This document shows, one piece after another, positions 1-11,511 of a stretch of DNA of 64,000 bases (positions within the stretch are counted from its first letter, which is position 1; every line of letters begins with the position of its first letter). Location of the stretch: NCBI GenBank assembly GCA_010015745.1, contig ML978205.1, positions 62,001-126,000 of the forward strand, written 5' to 3'. The notes under the pieces were generated by a model. The model was not told the DNA's origin. It saw only the letters and a list, made by a program, of their open reading frames with translations, and made no database searches. This DNA comes from Setomelanomma holmii (taxonomy: Eukaryota; Ascomycota; Dothideomycetes; Pleosporales; Phaeosphaeriaceae). Both the position numbers and the translations under genes were made by a program.

Positions 1-924
1 CCCTCGACGATGCATCGAACAACGCCAGCATTCTGTATCACAGGTTGCGCAACCGTATAGACTTCTTGCCAGACCGAAATGTCGATACAGGCGCACTGTC
101 GTGCTCTCTTGATTGTGCAATGGCAAGGCGAAGTATGCATGCTCCGACTTTGACCAGGCTCCGATGCCGCTTGACTCTCTTCAGGAACTTGGTCAGCCTC
201 GTGCCGAGTGTTGGGTCCAACATTATCTTAGCACGTAGGGATGGATGTTTGATTCGGCAATTCATCGGCAATTGGCGCACATGCAGCCACCATCGTGGAC
301 GCTGGTCGCGAACGTTGCGCGTACGCCACTGCCGCTTCACTACCGGAGCTTGCGGCAATGCCGTCCTTGGCCTTTCACTCTCCCAAACTCTCGACATCGT
401 ACTTCACTCCTTCCATTCTTTGGTGCAGTAATATATCGAGGCTCATCTTGCTGTTGTTGTTACGTCGGTAGGATTCTCGGAACGCCGATAATCTCACTGT
501 AGAGCCGCAAGTGGACCCGCTAATGCGAAGAAGCTTCTCTTCTTTGCACCAAGCTCCACCAAGCCATCGGACCGAAGCTTATCGATCCACCGACTTTGAC
601 CATTCATGGCAATTCATCGACACGCATGAGACGACCGAACGTACGGCTTTTATCTCTGCGCTGCGCAAAGACCATCTTGGGGCTCAACGAGGGCAAAGTC
701 TTTGTATGCGCGTGCCGTCTTCCGTGTCATGGAGTCCCCGTGGGAGTCTGGCAGATACGTCATGCCATGGAGGGGCCTGCCGTGGGGAGATTCTCCATGG
801 GCATGAGTGGGTATCGCTGGGGAGTATAAAGGCGGAGATGCACGGCGAATATTGGGGTTGAGTTTTCGTTTCTCGCTGCCTCCTGTCCTCGGCACAAACC
901 CTTCGACAGGTCAATCCATTCACC
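1..924. other. Intergenic; 5' region of the sugar porter
   Basis: No convincing gene is seen. Both strands carry short open frames of up to 137 codons with biased, low-complexity translations that resemble no family I know. The right part is the promoter of the transporter that starts at 925. Confidence 0.6.
825..830 (+). promoter_or_regulatory. TATA box of the sugar porter, with nearby CreA-type sites
   Basis: TATAAA lies 95 bp before the ATG at 925. Two SYGGRG matches (GTGGGG at 782-787 and CTGGGG at 817-822) lie just upstream. SYGGRG is the known consensus of the carbon catabolite repressor CreA/Cre1, so glucose repression of this transporter is plausible but only inferred. Confidence 0.45.
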
Positions 925-2707
925 ATGGACGAGAAAGAAACCAAAGTCACCATGGCTGAGCCAACGCAACACGTCGAGACCGCCTCGCCACCCTCTCATG
1001 CTGAGATCCAGGTTGCGCCTCCACCAGACTACTCAGCACCCAAAGCAAAGACTGAGCAGCTCGAAGATGCACGAGGATGGGAGTCCGAGAACTTGATTCA
1101 GGAATTGGACAAGGAGCTTCAACAATCTGGATACAAGAAGGGCTTCTTCGATCTCGAGTTCAAAGACCCCAGGCACTTCACATGGATGCTGGTCGCATTT
1201 GCGTCTATGGGTGGACTGCTTTCTGGCCTCGATCAATCTTTGATCTCTGGCGCCAACCTAACATTACCGCTCGATCTACATCTTACAGCCCAGCAGAACT
1301 CGCTGGTAAACTCAGGAATGCCGCTTGGAGGTGCGTGACCAGCTTCACAAACATGCGAGACATAAAGCTGACTTACTCATAGCCGTCGCCGGTGCTTTCC
1401 TCATCTCTCCTTGCAACGAGTACTTCGGTCGTCGATGGGCCATCCTCATCTCCTGTATTTTGTACACAATCGGTGGTGCTCTCGAAGCTGGCTCCATCAA
1501 CTACGGCATGATCGTCGCTGCTCGCGTGATCCTTGGCGCTGGTGTCGGTCTCGAAGGCGGTACAGTGCCCGTGTACGTTGCGGAGACTGTCGAGTCCAGG
1601 CTCCGTGGTAACCTCGTCTCGCTATACCAGTTCAACATTGCCCTCGGAGAAGTCTTGGGCTACGCCGTTGCGGCCATGTTCATTACTGTCCCTGGCAACT
1701 GGAGGTACATTCTCGGAAGCTCGCTCGTCTTCTCGACAATCATGGGCGTGGGCATACTATTTATGCCAGAGAGCCCCAGATACCTTATGCACAAGGGCAA
1801 GCCGCTTGAGGCGTACAAAGTCTGGCGTCGCATCCGTGGTGTTGCTACACACGAGGCTCGTGAGGAATTCTTCGTCATGAAGATCAGCACGGAGGAAGAA
1901 GAGGCGGAGGTGGCTGCTGGACGTACCAACGCTTTCCCGTGGATGGATTTTTTCACTAAGCCTCGCGCACGCCGTGCCATTATCTACGCCAACATCATGA
2001 TCTTCCTTGGACAATTTACTGGTATCAACGCAATCATGTATTACATGTCGGTTTTGATGTCCCAAGTCGGCTTCGATACCTACGACGCGACCTACATGTC
2101 GCTCGTCGGTGGTGGCTCTCTTCTCATCGGTACAATCCCCGCCATCTTCCTCATGGAGACCTGCGGACGTCGCTTCTGGGCCATTGCTATGCTTCCCGGC
2201 TTCTTCATTGGTCTCGTCCTTGTCGGCATTAGCTACCAGCTCAATACTTTGAGCGCTCAACTCGGCGTCTACCTCACCGGTCTCATCCTGTACGAACTAT
2301 TCTTTGGTTCATATGCCGCACTCACATGGGTCATTCCATCTGAGGTCTACCCAACGTACCTGCGATCCTACGGCATGACCACCTCGACGGGCTGGCTTTT
2401 CCTATCATCCTTCATCGTCACGTACAATTTCACTGGAATGCAAAATACGATGACGAGGACTGGCTTGTCGCTAGGCTTCTACGGTGGTATCGCCGTTATC
2501 GGATGGTTCTACCAGATCTTCTTCATGCCAGAGACAAAGAACAAGACACTCGAGGAAATAGACCAGCTCTTCCAGAAGCCAACGAGGCAATTGGTCAAGG
2601 AGAATGCAAAGAGTGCGTGGGAAGTTACGACTGACTTGATGCACTTCAGGTTCAGGAAGGTGTTCATTGAGAACAACCAGAGGGTGGCAAAGGGCGAACT
2701 TGAGTGA
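925..2707 (+). CDS. MFS sugar porter (plasma-membrane sugar/polyol transporter)
   Basis: Two exons, 925-1330 and 1383-2707, joined across a 52-bp GT-AG intron, give 576 aa. The protein has a long hydrophilic N-terminus (about 75 residues) and then the twelve-helix sugar porter fold. Family signatures are in order: GRR after the second helix region, PESPRYL before the central loop, GQFTGINAIMYY in helix 7, PSEVYPTYLRSYG, and PETKNKTLEEID at the C-terminus. These define the sugar porter family (PF00083) and predict proton-coupled or facilitated uptake of a hexose or polyol at the plasma membrane. The substrate cannot be read from sequence. The intron joins GGA-G to CC, restoring LGAVAGAFL across the splice. 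A TATA box and CreA-like sites precede the start. Neither neighbour suggests a catabolic cluster. Confidence 0.93.
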
Positions 2708-2995
2708 AAGTTGCGATTTCTTGAGATAGACACTACTACATTCGGACTTCGAAGAGGTGTTGTATTGTTTGCACCAGGTACTCGAGACTTTCCAGAAATC
2801 AAAGCATACAGTGTACGAGCTGCAATCGCACTGTGCCTTAACAATATCCGTGCTGAAAGCAATTTGCAAATATAAGCACAATACTATTCCTTTATATACT
2901 CACTGTCACCCGTTCTACTTGCATTTGTTTTGAAGGTTCCATGCGTCTCGACGCATCTGGGACCAATACAAATTGAGATTATTTTCCCGGAAAGC

Positions 2996-4213
2996 ATGTC
3001 TCAATCTGGGTTTGGCACCCCAGTAAGCATATCTGGCAATATATCCTGGACAATCACAGATCTACAAGACAACACAAAATTCGCCGCGCTCTTCAAAAAA
3101 TACCGTGAGATTGGTCAAGGTGCAGACGGCATCGTAGTGGCCTACAAAAACCGCCGTTGCTCTGAGCAGTTAATCGCTGTCAAGACTCCGCGTCTCGATC
3201 AAGTAGACAACACCTCCTAGTACCAAATCTTGAAAGAGATCCGTGCTTTGGAGCTCCTGGGCGCACATGAACATATAAATGGTATGCTCACCTTCACTGA
3301 GAGCTTCGGCAACCGCCAGGTCCCAGCAATCTTTCTTCAGCTCTGCGACTTGGGCGACTTAAACCACTATAAATACAAGTGGCGCTGTCAGCAAAGCCAA
3401 CTAGGCAAACGACAACGTATCCACGAAACGACATTGTGGAAGCTGATACGCGACATGGGTCTTGGACTTGACTACATACACAACGGACTTTCGAAGCGTT
3501 ATGTTCACATCGACATCAAGCCTGATTACATCTTCACGCTAACTCCACCAGACTATACAGACAACGACATTCCAATCGTACCGCACTTCAAGATCGCAGA
3601 CTTTGCGCGCCTCACTGAGTATCCGGCCCATTCTGAGCGATTATCGAACGGACGGCCGGGTACATACATATTCGCACCACCGCATGCAGAACGCACTCAC
3701 GAGGACTTTAGTCCATAAGTCGATATCTGGGCTCTCGCCGCAACGATCCAAAATTTCGCACTAGGTATCAAACCAACACAATCCCGCGCCGCGTTCATCG
3801 TAGACTGCAAAGCACAAGGCCTGCACTACCCTCAAGATGACGACGAATGGTACTTAATGCGGTCCCTCGTGCCAGTCATGTACCGCCCCATCGATGCTAC
3901 TGCGCAAGAACTTCGCGATAATTGGGATGTCGACGACCCATTACCTCATCACGAACCCTACAGCCATACACTCAACACCTGGTACAAATCCCTCTTCAAT
4001 ACCAAGCCTTTTGCACGCTTGAACTCTGCACGGATACGCAAGCACATTTGTTCAACAGCAGAGCGACATGTCAAGATCGAGCTTGATATGGAGAAGGCGC
4101 GCGAGCATTTTGAGAACGCCAAGAAGTTTAGGGAGGGTGCTGAGGAGCGGCGAAAAGAAGCGGATTGCGGGGTTCAAACGCGGAGAGCCGCAGTATATGG
4201 GCATTGGGGTTGA
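2996..4213 (+). pseudogene. Protein kinase-like gene interrupted by two in-frame stops
   Basis: One continuous frame reads as a serine/threonine kinase but is broken by TAG at 3218-3220 and TAA at 3716-3718. Before the first stop are a glycine loop (IGQGADGIV) and the VAIK-type lysine (IAVKTP). Between the stops are the catalytic loop HIDIKPDYI, where the usual Asn after KP-x is Tyr, and DFAR in place of DFG. After the second stop comes VDIWALAATIQNF, the usual helix F region, then a charged tail. Near 4165 the likely C-terminus seems to continue in another frame to 4310 (GEPQYMGIGVEYEIEMGK), so a frameshift is also possible. Both stops differ from Gln codons by one C-to-T change. The ATG at 2996 is the best start; an in-frame ATG also lies at 2930. 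The family is one of the many fungal kinase-like proteins without a known role. Confidence 0.75.
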
Positions 4214-4310
4214 GTATGAGATTGAGATGGGAAAGGTGTACGATGCGGTTGTGGCTCGACTCGAACGTGCGTCGGCTTCGGGGAGAATAGCTAGCAAGTG
4301 CAATTGTTGA

Positions 4311-6235
4311 GCGTAACTAATCATGTTGAAAACATGGGTTTTGTCGTTGTACCTAGCCTACACGAAATAGCCACAGCACTCTTGGATGGACCACGACTCG
4401 TATTGTCGCAGAGAAATAGTTTCTTGTACACTCTCGACGCAATCCAGTGAATGGACTAGAAAGCGATACATGAATGCAGAACCTAGGGTTGCCTTACTGC
4501 ATTGCTTACCGCAACCGGCGCACATATAGTCAAGACCCACGCTCGGGTAATCTTATGAACTCAGTGCTCGCCATCGGTCTCAATCTCCTCTGCCTTCATC
4601 CAAGCATGTTCGATGCTCGTCAACACCGCTTTCTATTAACAACTTTTGGAGGCAGCTAGTTCTACCTATTTCCTATGAAAATAGCACTTCTAATTGCATG
4701 TAGAAGGCCTCTACTTCTCTATAATGTAGCGTCGGATCCATACCCAAGAGTGCTCTTCCGCATTGATATTAGGTGAGTGTCCTAGCCAAGAAAACTTCTC
4801 AATGTATTGTGAGTTTTTAGTGACAGATCGTACAAATAAGAGCTTCTCGTACTTGAAAACGCAGCATCCGAAGATTTTCAGCACTTTGAGAATCTCTTGT
4901 CGGCGCGACAGGCACCACTGAGGATCTCCAGGAGTATCCCATCAAAATGGAAAGGAGCGAGGGGACTGCTTGCTTGTAGGTACTTTATTTGACCATGATG
5001 ACGCGACTGTTGCCCGCAAGAATACTATCGAGGGGACCGACAAAGGATCAGTTCAAAAGCTAGTGCAAGTGGATTTGTGCTCAGAACCAGGCAGAGGCTG
5101 TACTGTTGTTTATCAACGAACAGAAAGTCACAATAACCCTGCACTCAAAATCACTTGTGCGGGTCTTCATAGCTGGTATCGAAGATGTCTTGGAACTGAA
5201 AATTGGAGTTACAAAGTGGCACTAGAGGAAAGCCAGCAAAGGAGAGCATGAGGCGATCGCCTCGAATATGCTCTTTCAATCAACGGTATACTACATGCTT
5301 CGAAGATGGATAACTCACTGACATAAGCAGTCTGAAAGATACCTTGCTCAACCTGAAAGCAACACTCCTAAAAGACAGTTCTCACGCTATTTGAGAACCT
5401 GAACCCGGAGCAAGTGTCGACACTTTGATTAGTGTATTCGAAATGCTGACGACAGTGCCCTTTGGGCTGGCTCTAGAGATGTCTAGGCAGCGTCTACTAG
5501 CGACAGTGACTCTCTCGCTATGCAAGATAGTAGTCTTCATAGCGGGGGAGAACCAAGGACCAAGTTAAGACGAAAAGCACTCAAGCCTGCAGCTTCAGAC
5601 GCTCTTATGAGATACTATCTAAGCGGGGTCACGACCGCTCAGAATGTAGTGTATAAGATGAGCCAGAGGTGCTCCACAGATATCACCTTTCTTATACTCG
5701 CGAGACGATCATTCAACATCACAACAGACACCATCACCTCGTACTAGTATAACAGGCCTGTGATCTTCGAAGGAAAAGAGATAGAGTTCGAGCGCATCTA
5801 CGTCAAGTTATCCAAGAAGAGTTGCGATAGTTGCGCCCACAAGTGCGTAGACAGCATCGAGGTCGCCAACGAAGAAACGAAGCTGTTTCTAGACTCGCAG
5901 TATTAGGCTACCACTCTACGCAACGAGTGAACATCTTTTCACCCGCGACAACATGCCGCTAGAGATGAGCAGCACAGATGACGAGAACACCGTCCGACAC
6001 GTGCTCTGCCACATCGTTCACTTCGAGTTTTTCAAGCAGCGTGAATTTGCTTCAATTTCATTAGATGCTGGTTCTCATTCGTAATCTAGCCAACGGACAT
6101 CTCCATCTCAACTTCCCCGGGGTTGTTCTCCAGTAGCCCTCGCCCGACGCCAAAAGAACACCCACACCTTCCCCAACCTCACCCAGCGCTCCGTCCCAGC
6201 ACATGGACATAGTCACATATAAGCAAAAGAAAAGC
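4311..6235. other. Gene-poor, decayed sequence
   Basis: Nearly 2 kb without an intact gene. Frames around 4970-5251 and 5750-6080 hold peptide-like stretches (for example FEGKEIEFERIYVKLSKK near 5770) broken by stops, which suggests an old coding region, but no family could be named. The sequence is next to the broken kinase and has a similar decayed look. Confidence 0.45.
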
Positions 6236-6241
6236 AAAAAA
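6236..6241 (-). terminator. RNA polymerase III terminator of tRNA-Val
   Basis: A run of six T on the minus strand starts 8 nt after the 3' end of the tRNA gene, as expected for Pol III termination. Confidence 0.7.
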
Positions 6242-6248
6242 GATATAA

Positions 6249-6339
6249 TGACTCAGCCGAGGTTTGAACTCGGGACCTTCAGTGTCCGAGGGCGAGTGCC
6301 TTGTTAGACTGACGTGATAACCAACTACACCACCGAGCC
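6249..6339 (-). tRNA. tRNA-Val(AAC) with a 17-nt anticodon-loop intron
   Basis: Read on the minus strand, the acceptor GGCTCGG pairs with CTGAGTC (two G-U pairs) followed by discriminator A. The D-arm is GTGTAGTTGGTTATCAC, the anticodon stem is TCAGT/ACTGA with loop CT-AAC-A, and the T-arm is CCGAG TTCAAAC CTCGG. An insertion of 17 nt follows position 37, the normal place for tRNA introns removed by the tRNA endonuclease. The mature length would be 74 nt before CCA addition. A Pol III T-run follows. Confidence 0.93.
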
Positions 6340-6903
6340 AGTTGCTTTGATAACGACTTTTAGATTTTGTCGTAATATAAAAAAGGCGTTTGAAAGGACG
6401 TAGTCCACAGTACGACTGTTGAAGCTAACGGCTGGACGGGCAAAAGTGATTTGAAATGGACTGACGTGGTGAGGAAGGTGGGGCATGAGAGAGAAAATTT
6501 GAAAAGGTGGAAGTGGGGCAAGAGTTGAGAGTGTATCCACGGTAAGAGATGAACATCAACAGCTGGACTGGCGATACAGAACAACGGCATGAATAGCTGT
6601 GGTCAACCTGGGTAAAAGCTTGATTGCTGCATGTCATTCGTCATGCAGACCAAGATACATCTTTTTCGTCACCGTACAATGCGCGGAATGTGATATACAA
6701 AATGACCCTGAACGAGAAGAAATACAATACCCAGAAATAGGGCAGAAGGCAACAAGAAACCCCAAACGCCACTTGTCAATGCCCCTCACGATCTTTCATA
6801 TCATGGTATTCTCCCAATCCTGCTGTGACCCAAAACGCCTGTTGATGCAGCTTTGTCGTTGTACATATACACATCCCAAACCTCCTCGTGTGTCACCCGT
6901 GGC
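6340..6903. other. Intergenic between tRNA-Val and Sgf11-like
   Basis: No supported gene. It holds the 5' flank of the tRNA and the 3' flank of the minus-strand Sgf11-like gene. Confidence 0.55.
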
Positions 6904-8206
6904 CTAGTCGACTGCGCTCGCTGGCTCTGCACTCGCGCTCGTCCGTCCGTTCTCCGCCTTGCTGCCGATGCTAAGTTTGATCTTCTTCTTCTTTCGCTCC
7001 TCGCCCTCGTCGCCGCCTTCTCGGTCGCGCTTGCCTTCGCTACGCTCACTCATCTCGCTGGCTCGGCGCTCCATGTCTGGTCTGCCTGTTTTCAGCTTGA
7101 CCTTGAGCGACCCGCTTGAGCCTAGCTTCTCACGATCTGCCTTCTTGATGTACGAGCTCTTCTTCTTGATCTTCTTGCGCTCAGGTGTGTCATCTTGACC
7201 AAGCTCGTCCGCATCGTCGTCTTGTGTCATCTTCTTGACGGGTGACGGACCCTTGCCGTTCTTCGGCCGCACGGGCGCCGAAGAGAGACCATCCTGCGAG
7301 CCTGGTTGTGGTGTACCCATTCGACTGCCCAGCGGTGTGTTACCGAGTCCTGAGCCTGTTCCATTTTGGCCGGCGAGTTTCGCCATGGCGTTTCTGCTGC
7401 TCTGCCGACCGCTGATGCCCAGACACTTCTCGAGATGTTGCGCAAATCGTGTGATGAGCAGACTCCGCTTGCAGTTTGGACACGTGTGCCACGGTATGTA
7501 GCTGGCAGGCTTGCCTCCAGTATTCAGCTTGATCTCCCTAGCACCACCCGCCATATCTGTATCTTGTGAGCCTGGTGTGCCCACGCTCTCCTTTTCTTCG
7601 TCCTTCTTCTGCTGCCGCATGAGCTCACGCTCCTTCTTACTCTTGGCCATGTCTGTCGGGAACGGGTTGCCATAGACATCATGACCCGATCGCTGTACCC
7701 ACGGATACAGCATGCAGTACTCCTTTGTGAGGTCCGGATTTTGCATCCCCTTGCCCATGATGGGGTGCATCAGCCGAGGCAGCTTGCAGTGCGGACATAT
7801 TATCTCGGGTGTGCTCTTGAGCGGATTCCCTTTGAGGAAGACGCGGCCGTTCTCATACTTCGCGGCGGGCGTGTCGGCGATGGGGATGGACGACGAGGTG
7901 GCGCCGTTGGTGTTCGCCTTCTGCGACTGCGGCTCGAGGTTTGCGAGGGCAAGTGATTCGGCTTGTGTGGCAGCGGACTGCATGCGAAGCACTTTCTCTG
8001 ACCTGTGACATGCTACGATGGTCCGCAAGATAATGCTATTTAAGCACTCCTCGAGAATCGTTCCTGTCTGCGCGTGCACTATTAGCTTCACCATTGCAGC
8101 TGCGGCCCCGGGTCAGCCTCACCAGTTCGGCCAGCGCATCTGACGACAATCCGACCCCAGACTTGACGCCTTCGCCTTGGTCGTCTGCCGGCCTGTCCTC
8201 AGACAT
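6904..8206 (-). CDS. sgf11: SAGA-associated factor 11-like zinc-finger protein
   Basis: Two exons (8123-8206 and 6904-8067) flank a 55-nt intron with GTGAGG, a GCTAAT branch point and GCGCAG, giving 415 aa. Residues 25-60 form the helix found in Sgf11 (DALAEL joined to TGTILEECLNSIIL). A cysteine-rich stretch follows (IICPHCKLPRLMHP), then the zinc finger CPNCKRSLLITRFAQHLEKC with LGISGR after it, matching the Sgf11 pattern C-x2-C...H-x3-C. The C-terminal half is disordered, Lys- and Ser-rich, with several nuclear localisation-like patches such as KKKKIK. In known systems Sgf11 holds the Ubp8 deubiquitinase module on SAGA and is needed for H2B deubiquitination in the nucleus. The spliced start at 8206 is preferred over an unspliced ATG at 8094 because it restores the helix. 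Confidence 0.8.
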
Positions 8207-8490
8207 GGCGTGTGTCGTCAAAGTGTCTCTCTTCGACGTGTTCCTGGCGGAATGGCAACTGCGCTGAGACGGGCACTGCGAGACGCTAGCGTAATTTCGG
8301 GAGATATCGATTAGCCATCCCTGCCCGGGGCCGTTAGCGGACACGCGCTACCCTTGTTAGTGTTCTACAAGTACCCCACACACCGTGAATAGATTTCTGC
8401 ACCCTTCGATCTGGTGGAGCTCAAAGATCTGATGGAGAGAGCAAGCATGTGACGTGAGTTTTGCAGTGTTTTTGGGTATCTATTTAGGGG

Positions 8491-11055
8491 CTACACTACG
8501 TCCCACCTTGCTAGCCTGCCAATCGTGCTCCCAGCTGGTCTGACGATGCACATGCGATCCTCCTCCTGCAAGGCTTGTCCCTCTACGCGATCCCTTAGTA
8601 ACCACTTTACTGCTATGTTTGCGACAGCAGTAGGGTAACCCTCAGCAAGATTGAAGTTGCCCGTCGTGACGAAGCCAATGAGATCTTCCGCATTTGGGAC
8701 CTCGGGATAGCCGTCTTCTCCAGCCTTAGGGGGTCCCTCATTCGAGGCAGGAGGTTCGAGAAGACTTCTTGCGAGGCCTCTGCGCTTGATGTGCTCAGGG
8801 GCGTCGCTCCTGTAGCCATGGAAATGCTTGGACGACTGTCGCTTCTCGCCGGACTTGGGTCTGAGGGCCAGCCACTGACTTCGGAGTTCTACGCTCTTCG
8901 ATGGCAGCCTATAGATTCGAGCACAGTCGGCTGGAACACCGCGCTGCACCATGGTGATCTTGGCAGTGAAGAGAGACAATTCGTCTTTATCGTGCGTTGA
9001 CCAGCCTACCGCAATAGCATTTGTGGCTTCTGTCGGCGACAGTTGCAGTACTGGCGAAGGTGGCTTGTCTGCTTCTAATCCCCAGGCACATGCCCACGGG
9101 TCGCCAATCTCGCCCTTCCTTCCGTTGCCCAGGTCGATTGTGGTCCACTCAATCCTCTTTCCCTTTGGGCGCTTGGTCCACTCATGCTTCCTCATCTCTC
9201 GCTGCCTCAGCTCCCAAGCCCAACCTGCGTCTGTGCCTGGGTGATCGAAAGGAAACTGAGGCACCGAGCGCTCAAAGTCGACTTGACGCCGTTCCTTCAA
9301 CCCGCCAAATCGCGGATTGCCACCGATTGAAAGGGGATAGCGCATAATCCCGCACCAGACTGGCGATATACACTTCCATGGCAACAAGATTGTCCACGAC
9401 TTGCTTGCTCGAGAAATGTATGTAATCATCGGGATCTGCGGGTCGGTTGATCGAGCCTCCGGGTGCTCACCAAGCGTGCATGCACTTTTCCTGCGATTGA
9501 TAGATTTATCCGACGGCATAGACCGTTGTGCAGCGAGTCGAAGGTTACGGTCGAATAGCGAGGATGCCCCTTGTGAGTTATCGATGGGCCATTGAGCAAG
9601 AAGCTCCATCAACGCATTTGTCGACGCTTCCTCGTGGACTAGCTGTGCTGTTGCTGGAGGGTCGCGAAGGCGAGGGTCTGAGATGTCAAAAGCCAAGATG
9701 GCTCCTACTGGTAAGGAGTCGGCAGCGCTTATGGGTGCCAGTGATGGCCACGTTGACTGTGCGGCGTCTGGAGGCACGTTGGTAGATAGTGTGGGTGACA
9801 GGATAGAGCACAACGTCTCAGCTACTGCTGGACCCATGATCTCGATGGATCCAACCTCGAAGCGAAGATCCTCGACAACCACGACTGGCTTTTGCACCTT
9901 CGATGTTCTGATGACCTCCTCCCAGAGCTGGAGAAAAGCACTGGGGTGCACTCGCATGAAGGCTTTCCTCTTCTTGCTGTCCGGACCTTGTACACACCAC
10001 AAGACAGTGACTGGTGCGACCATTTTGAGTGGCCCCGCTTCTCGTTCATATAGCCAGCCCTCCCAAATTCGTGTACCACGTCGCCACTTCTTCGCCCTTC
10101 CCTTATCCTGCCACGGATCGTCTGTGCTTCCACTGGCAAAATGCAAGCCTTTGAGCATACCGACGATGCTGGCTTCTGTCCCTTCGAGACTGATTGTAGA
10201 CATGTAGCTGGTATCCCAAGCTACAGCGCCCCGCTGCGTGGCAGCCCGATGTGTCAGCCTGTATGCCTTCATGGCGGGCTGTAATGGGATCGCGAATCGC
10301 CATAACGGGTCGATTGGCTCGGTCATGCGTGCCCGTTTTGAGTGCCATATGTGGGTCGGTAGCCATGTCTTGTCCTTCTGTCGTCTTCGAAATCGTGAAG
10401 AGGGTGTAGCGGGTGTGGCTAAGGTTGCGAGTTTGGATTTAGCTTTAGTCTTCGATTTGTGGTATGCTTTAGTTTTCACGGCCTTCTCTGGCTTTGCAAC
10501 TCCTCCTTCGCTATCGACCACCATCTTGTCATCATGCTTGGCCTTGGCCTTCCTTGTACTCGCCCGCTGCTCCCCTTTCTTTCTGCTCTCTTTTCTTCCT
10601 TCTTTCCTTAGATATGATTTTCCGCCTTTACCAACCCCACTGCCGCTCTTTCCCCGACTTATGGGCGTATTATCTTCTCTGGCTTCTTGCTTTGATCGTA
10701 CTCGCAACCGCTTTGGTACGCGCTGTGGATTGTGGCTGGCTGTTCTCCTCCTCATTTCCCTCGGCACCTCTTGAAAAGCTCTGCGCGACAAACCCTTCTT
10801 CGCCGCGTGCATGGCATTTTCAAGAGACTTGATCTCATTCTCGTGCGATTTGAGAAAGTTTTTGACATTGACTTCGCCATTGGGATACGCTGATTTGGTT
10901 GGCTGCGCGCTGATGTTGTGCTGTGGGCGTGAAGGGAAGCGAGTTCGTTTGGCATTCGGCCCAGCGTCCGACGGCTGCTTCCGCTTCTTGGAGCCGTCCA
11001 TGTTATTGGGCCTCAGATGTGGTCGGTGGTGACGTCGAGGCGTGCTGCCATCCAA
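8491..11055 (-). CDS. POP1: RNase P/MRP protein subunit POP1
   Basis: A single exon of 854 aa. The N-terminal POP1 domain is recognised by RRTASHNPQRVPKRLR (about residues 105-120) and a basic region with repeated Lys-Lys and Arg-Lys patches. The POPLD domain follows around residues 590-640 (SIGGNPRFGGLKERRQVDFE and FPFDHPGTDAGWAWE). The C-terminus ends with MCIVRPAGSTIGRLARWDVV. POP1 is the large protein scaffold shared by RNase P (5' tRNA processing) and RNase MRP (rRNA processing) in the nucleus and nucleolus. The family is usually 800-1000 aa, so the length fits. A second in-frame ATG at 11001 (MDGSKKRKQ) could equally be the start; the first 18 residues are rich in His and Arg and look untypical. 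Confidence 0.93.
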   Translation of the reverse strand: MDGSTPRRHHRPHLRPNNMDGSKKRKQPSDAGPNAKRTRFPSRPQHNISAQPTKSAYPNGEVNVKNFLKSHENEIKSLENAMHAAKKGLSRRAFQEVPREMRRRTASHNPQRVPKRLRVRSKQEAREDNTPISRGKSGSGVGKGGKSYLRKEGRKESRKKGEQRASTRKAKAKHDDKMVVDSEGGVAKPEKAVKTKAYHKSKTKAKSKLATLATPATPSSRFRRRQKDKTWLPTHIWHSKRARMTEPIDPLWRFAIPLQPAMKAYRLTHRAATQRGAVAWDTSYMSTISLEGTEASIVGMLKGLHFASGSTDDPWQDKGRAKKWRRGTRIWEGWLYEREAGPLKMVAPVTVLWCVQGPDSKKRKAFMRVHPSAFLQLWEEVIRTSKVQKPVVVVEDLRFEVGSIEIMGPAVAETLCSILSPTLSTNVPPDAAQSTWPSLAPISAADSLPVGAILAFDISDPRLRDPPATAQLVHEEASTNALMELLAQWPIDNSQGASSLFDRNLRLAAQRSMPSDKSINRRKSACTLGEHPEARSTDPQIPMITYISRASKSWTILLPWKCISPVWCGIMRYPLSIGGNPRFGGLKERRQVDFERSVPQFPFDHPGTDAGWAWELRQREMRKHEWTKRPKGKRIEWTTIDLGNGRKGEIGDPWACAWGLEADKPPSPVLQLSPTEATNAIAVGWSTHDKDELSLFTAKITMVQRGVPADCARIYRLPSKSVELRSQWLALRPKSGEKRQSSKHFHGYRSDAPEHIKRRGLARSLLEPPASNEGPPKAGEDGYPEVPNAEDLIGFVTTGNFNLAEGYPTAVANIAVKWLLRDRVEGQALQEEDRMCIVRPAGSTIGRLARWDVV

Positions 11056-11511
11056 CGGTGGGCTTCTTCGGATAATTTTGGCGACAAGGCGGGTCCGGCG
11101 TTGCTAGTGCAACTCGCGTGCGCACGTGTTCGGCCCGCAGCTTCCTCCCAAGGCCTATCAACAATGCTCGGAGATAGGGACTCGAGCACAGCAGATGATG
11201 AAACAGAGTTCAAAGGTTCGCGATAGATCTGAACTCTGTCTCAGCATCTGCTGTACCCATTTCCCTTACCTTTGCAGTCACAGTGCAGCTCCAGCATGTT
11301 CATTTCCCACTCGTCCTGCGGGTCCCATCCCCCTGCAGGCTCCCCTGCAGCTACGGACCCTGTCCCTGTCCCTGACATCCTGTGAATGTTTGTCTGCGTG
11401 TTTCCTGTTTCCCCAGGTACTCAGACTCACATCACACAACGTCCATTCACGTACACAACATTCCATCTTCGACTCTATGTAACCACCATCTCAGACATTC
11501 ACACGCTCAAT
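11056..11511. promoter_or_regulatory. Divergent promoter region POP1 / J-like gene
   Basis: A 456-bp gap between two divergent starts. No clear TATA box. The right end is C- and T-rich with many CATC, CACA and CAAC words, the usual look of a fungal 5' leader. Confidence 0.4.

Noticed and set aside
10238..10774. A 178-codon plus-strand frame
   Set aside because: It lies antisense within POP1, which has clear family motifs; the translation is biased and unlike any family. Other antisense frames of this kind (for example 9683-10207 and 15346-15825) were dropped for the same reason.
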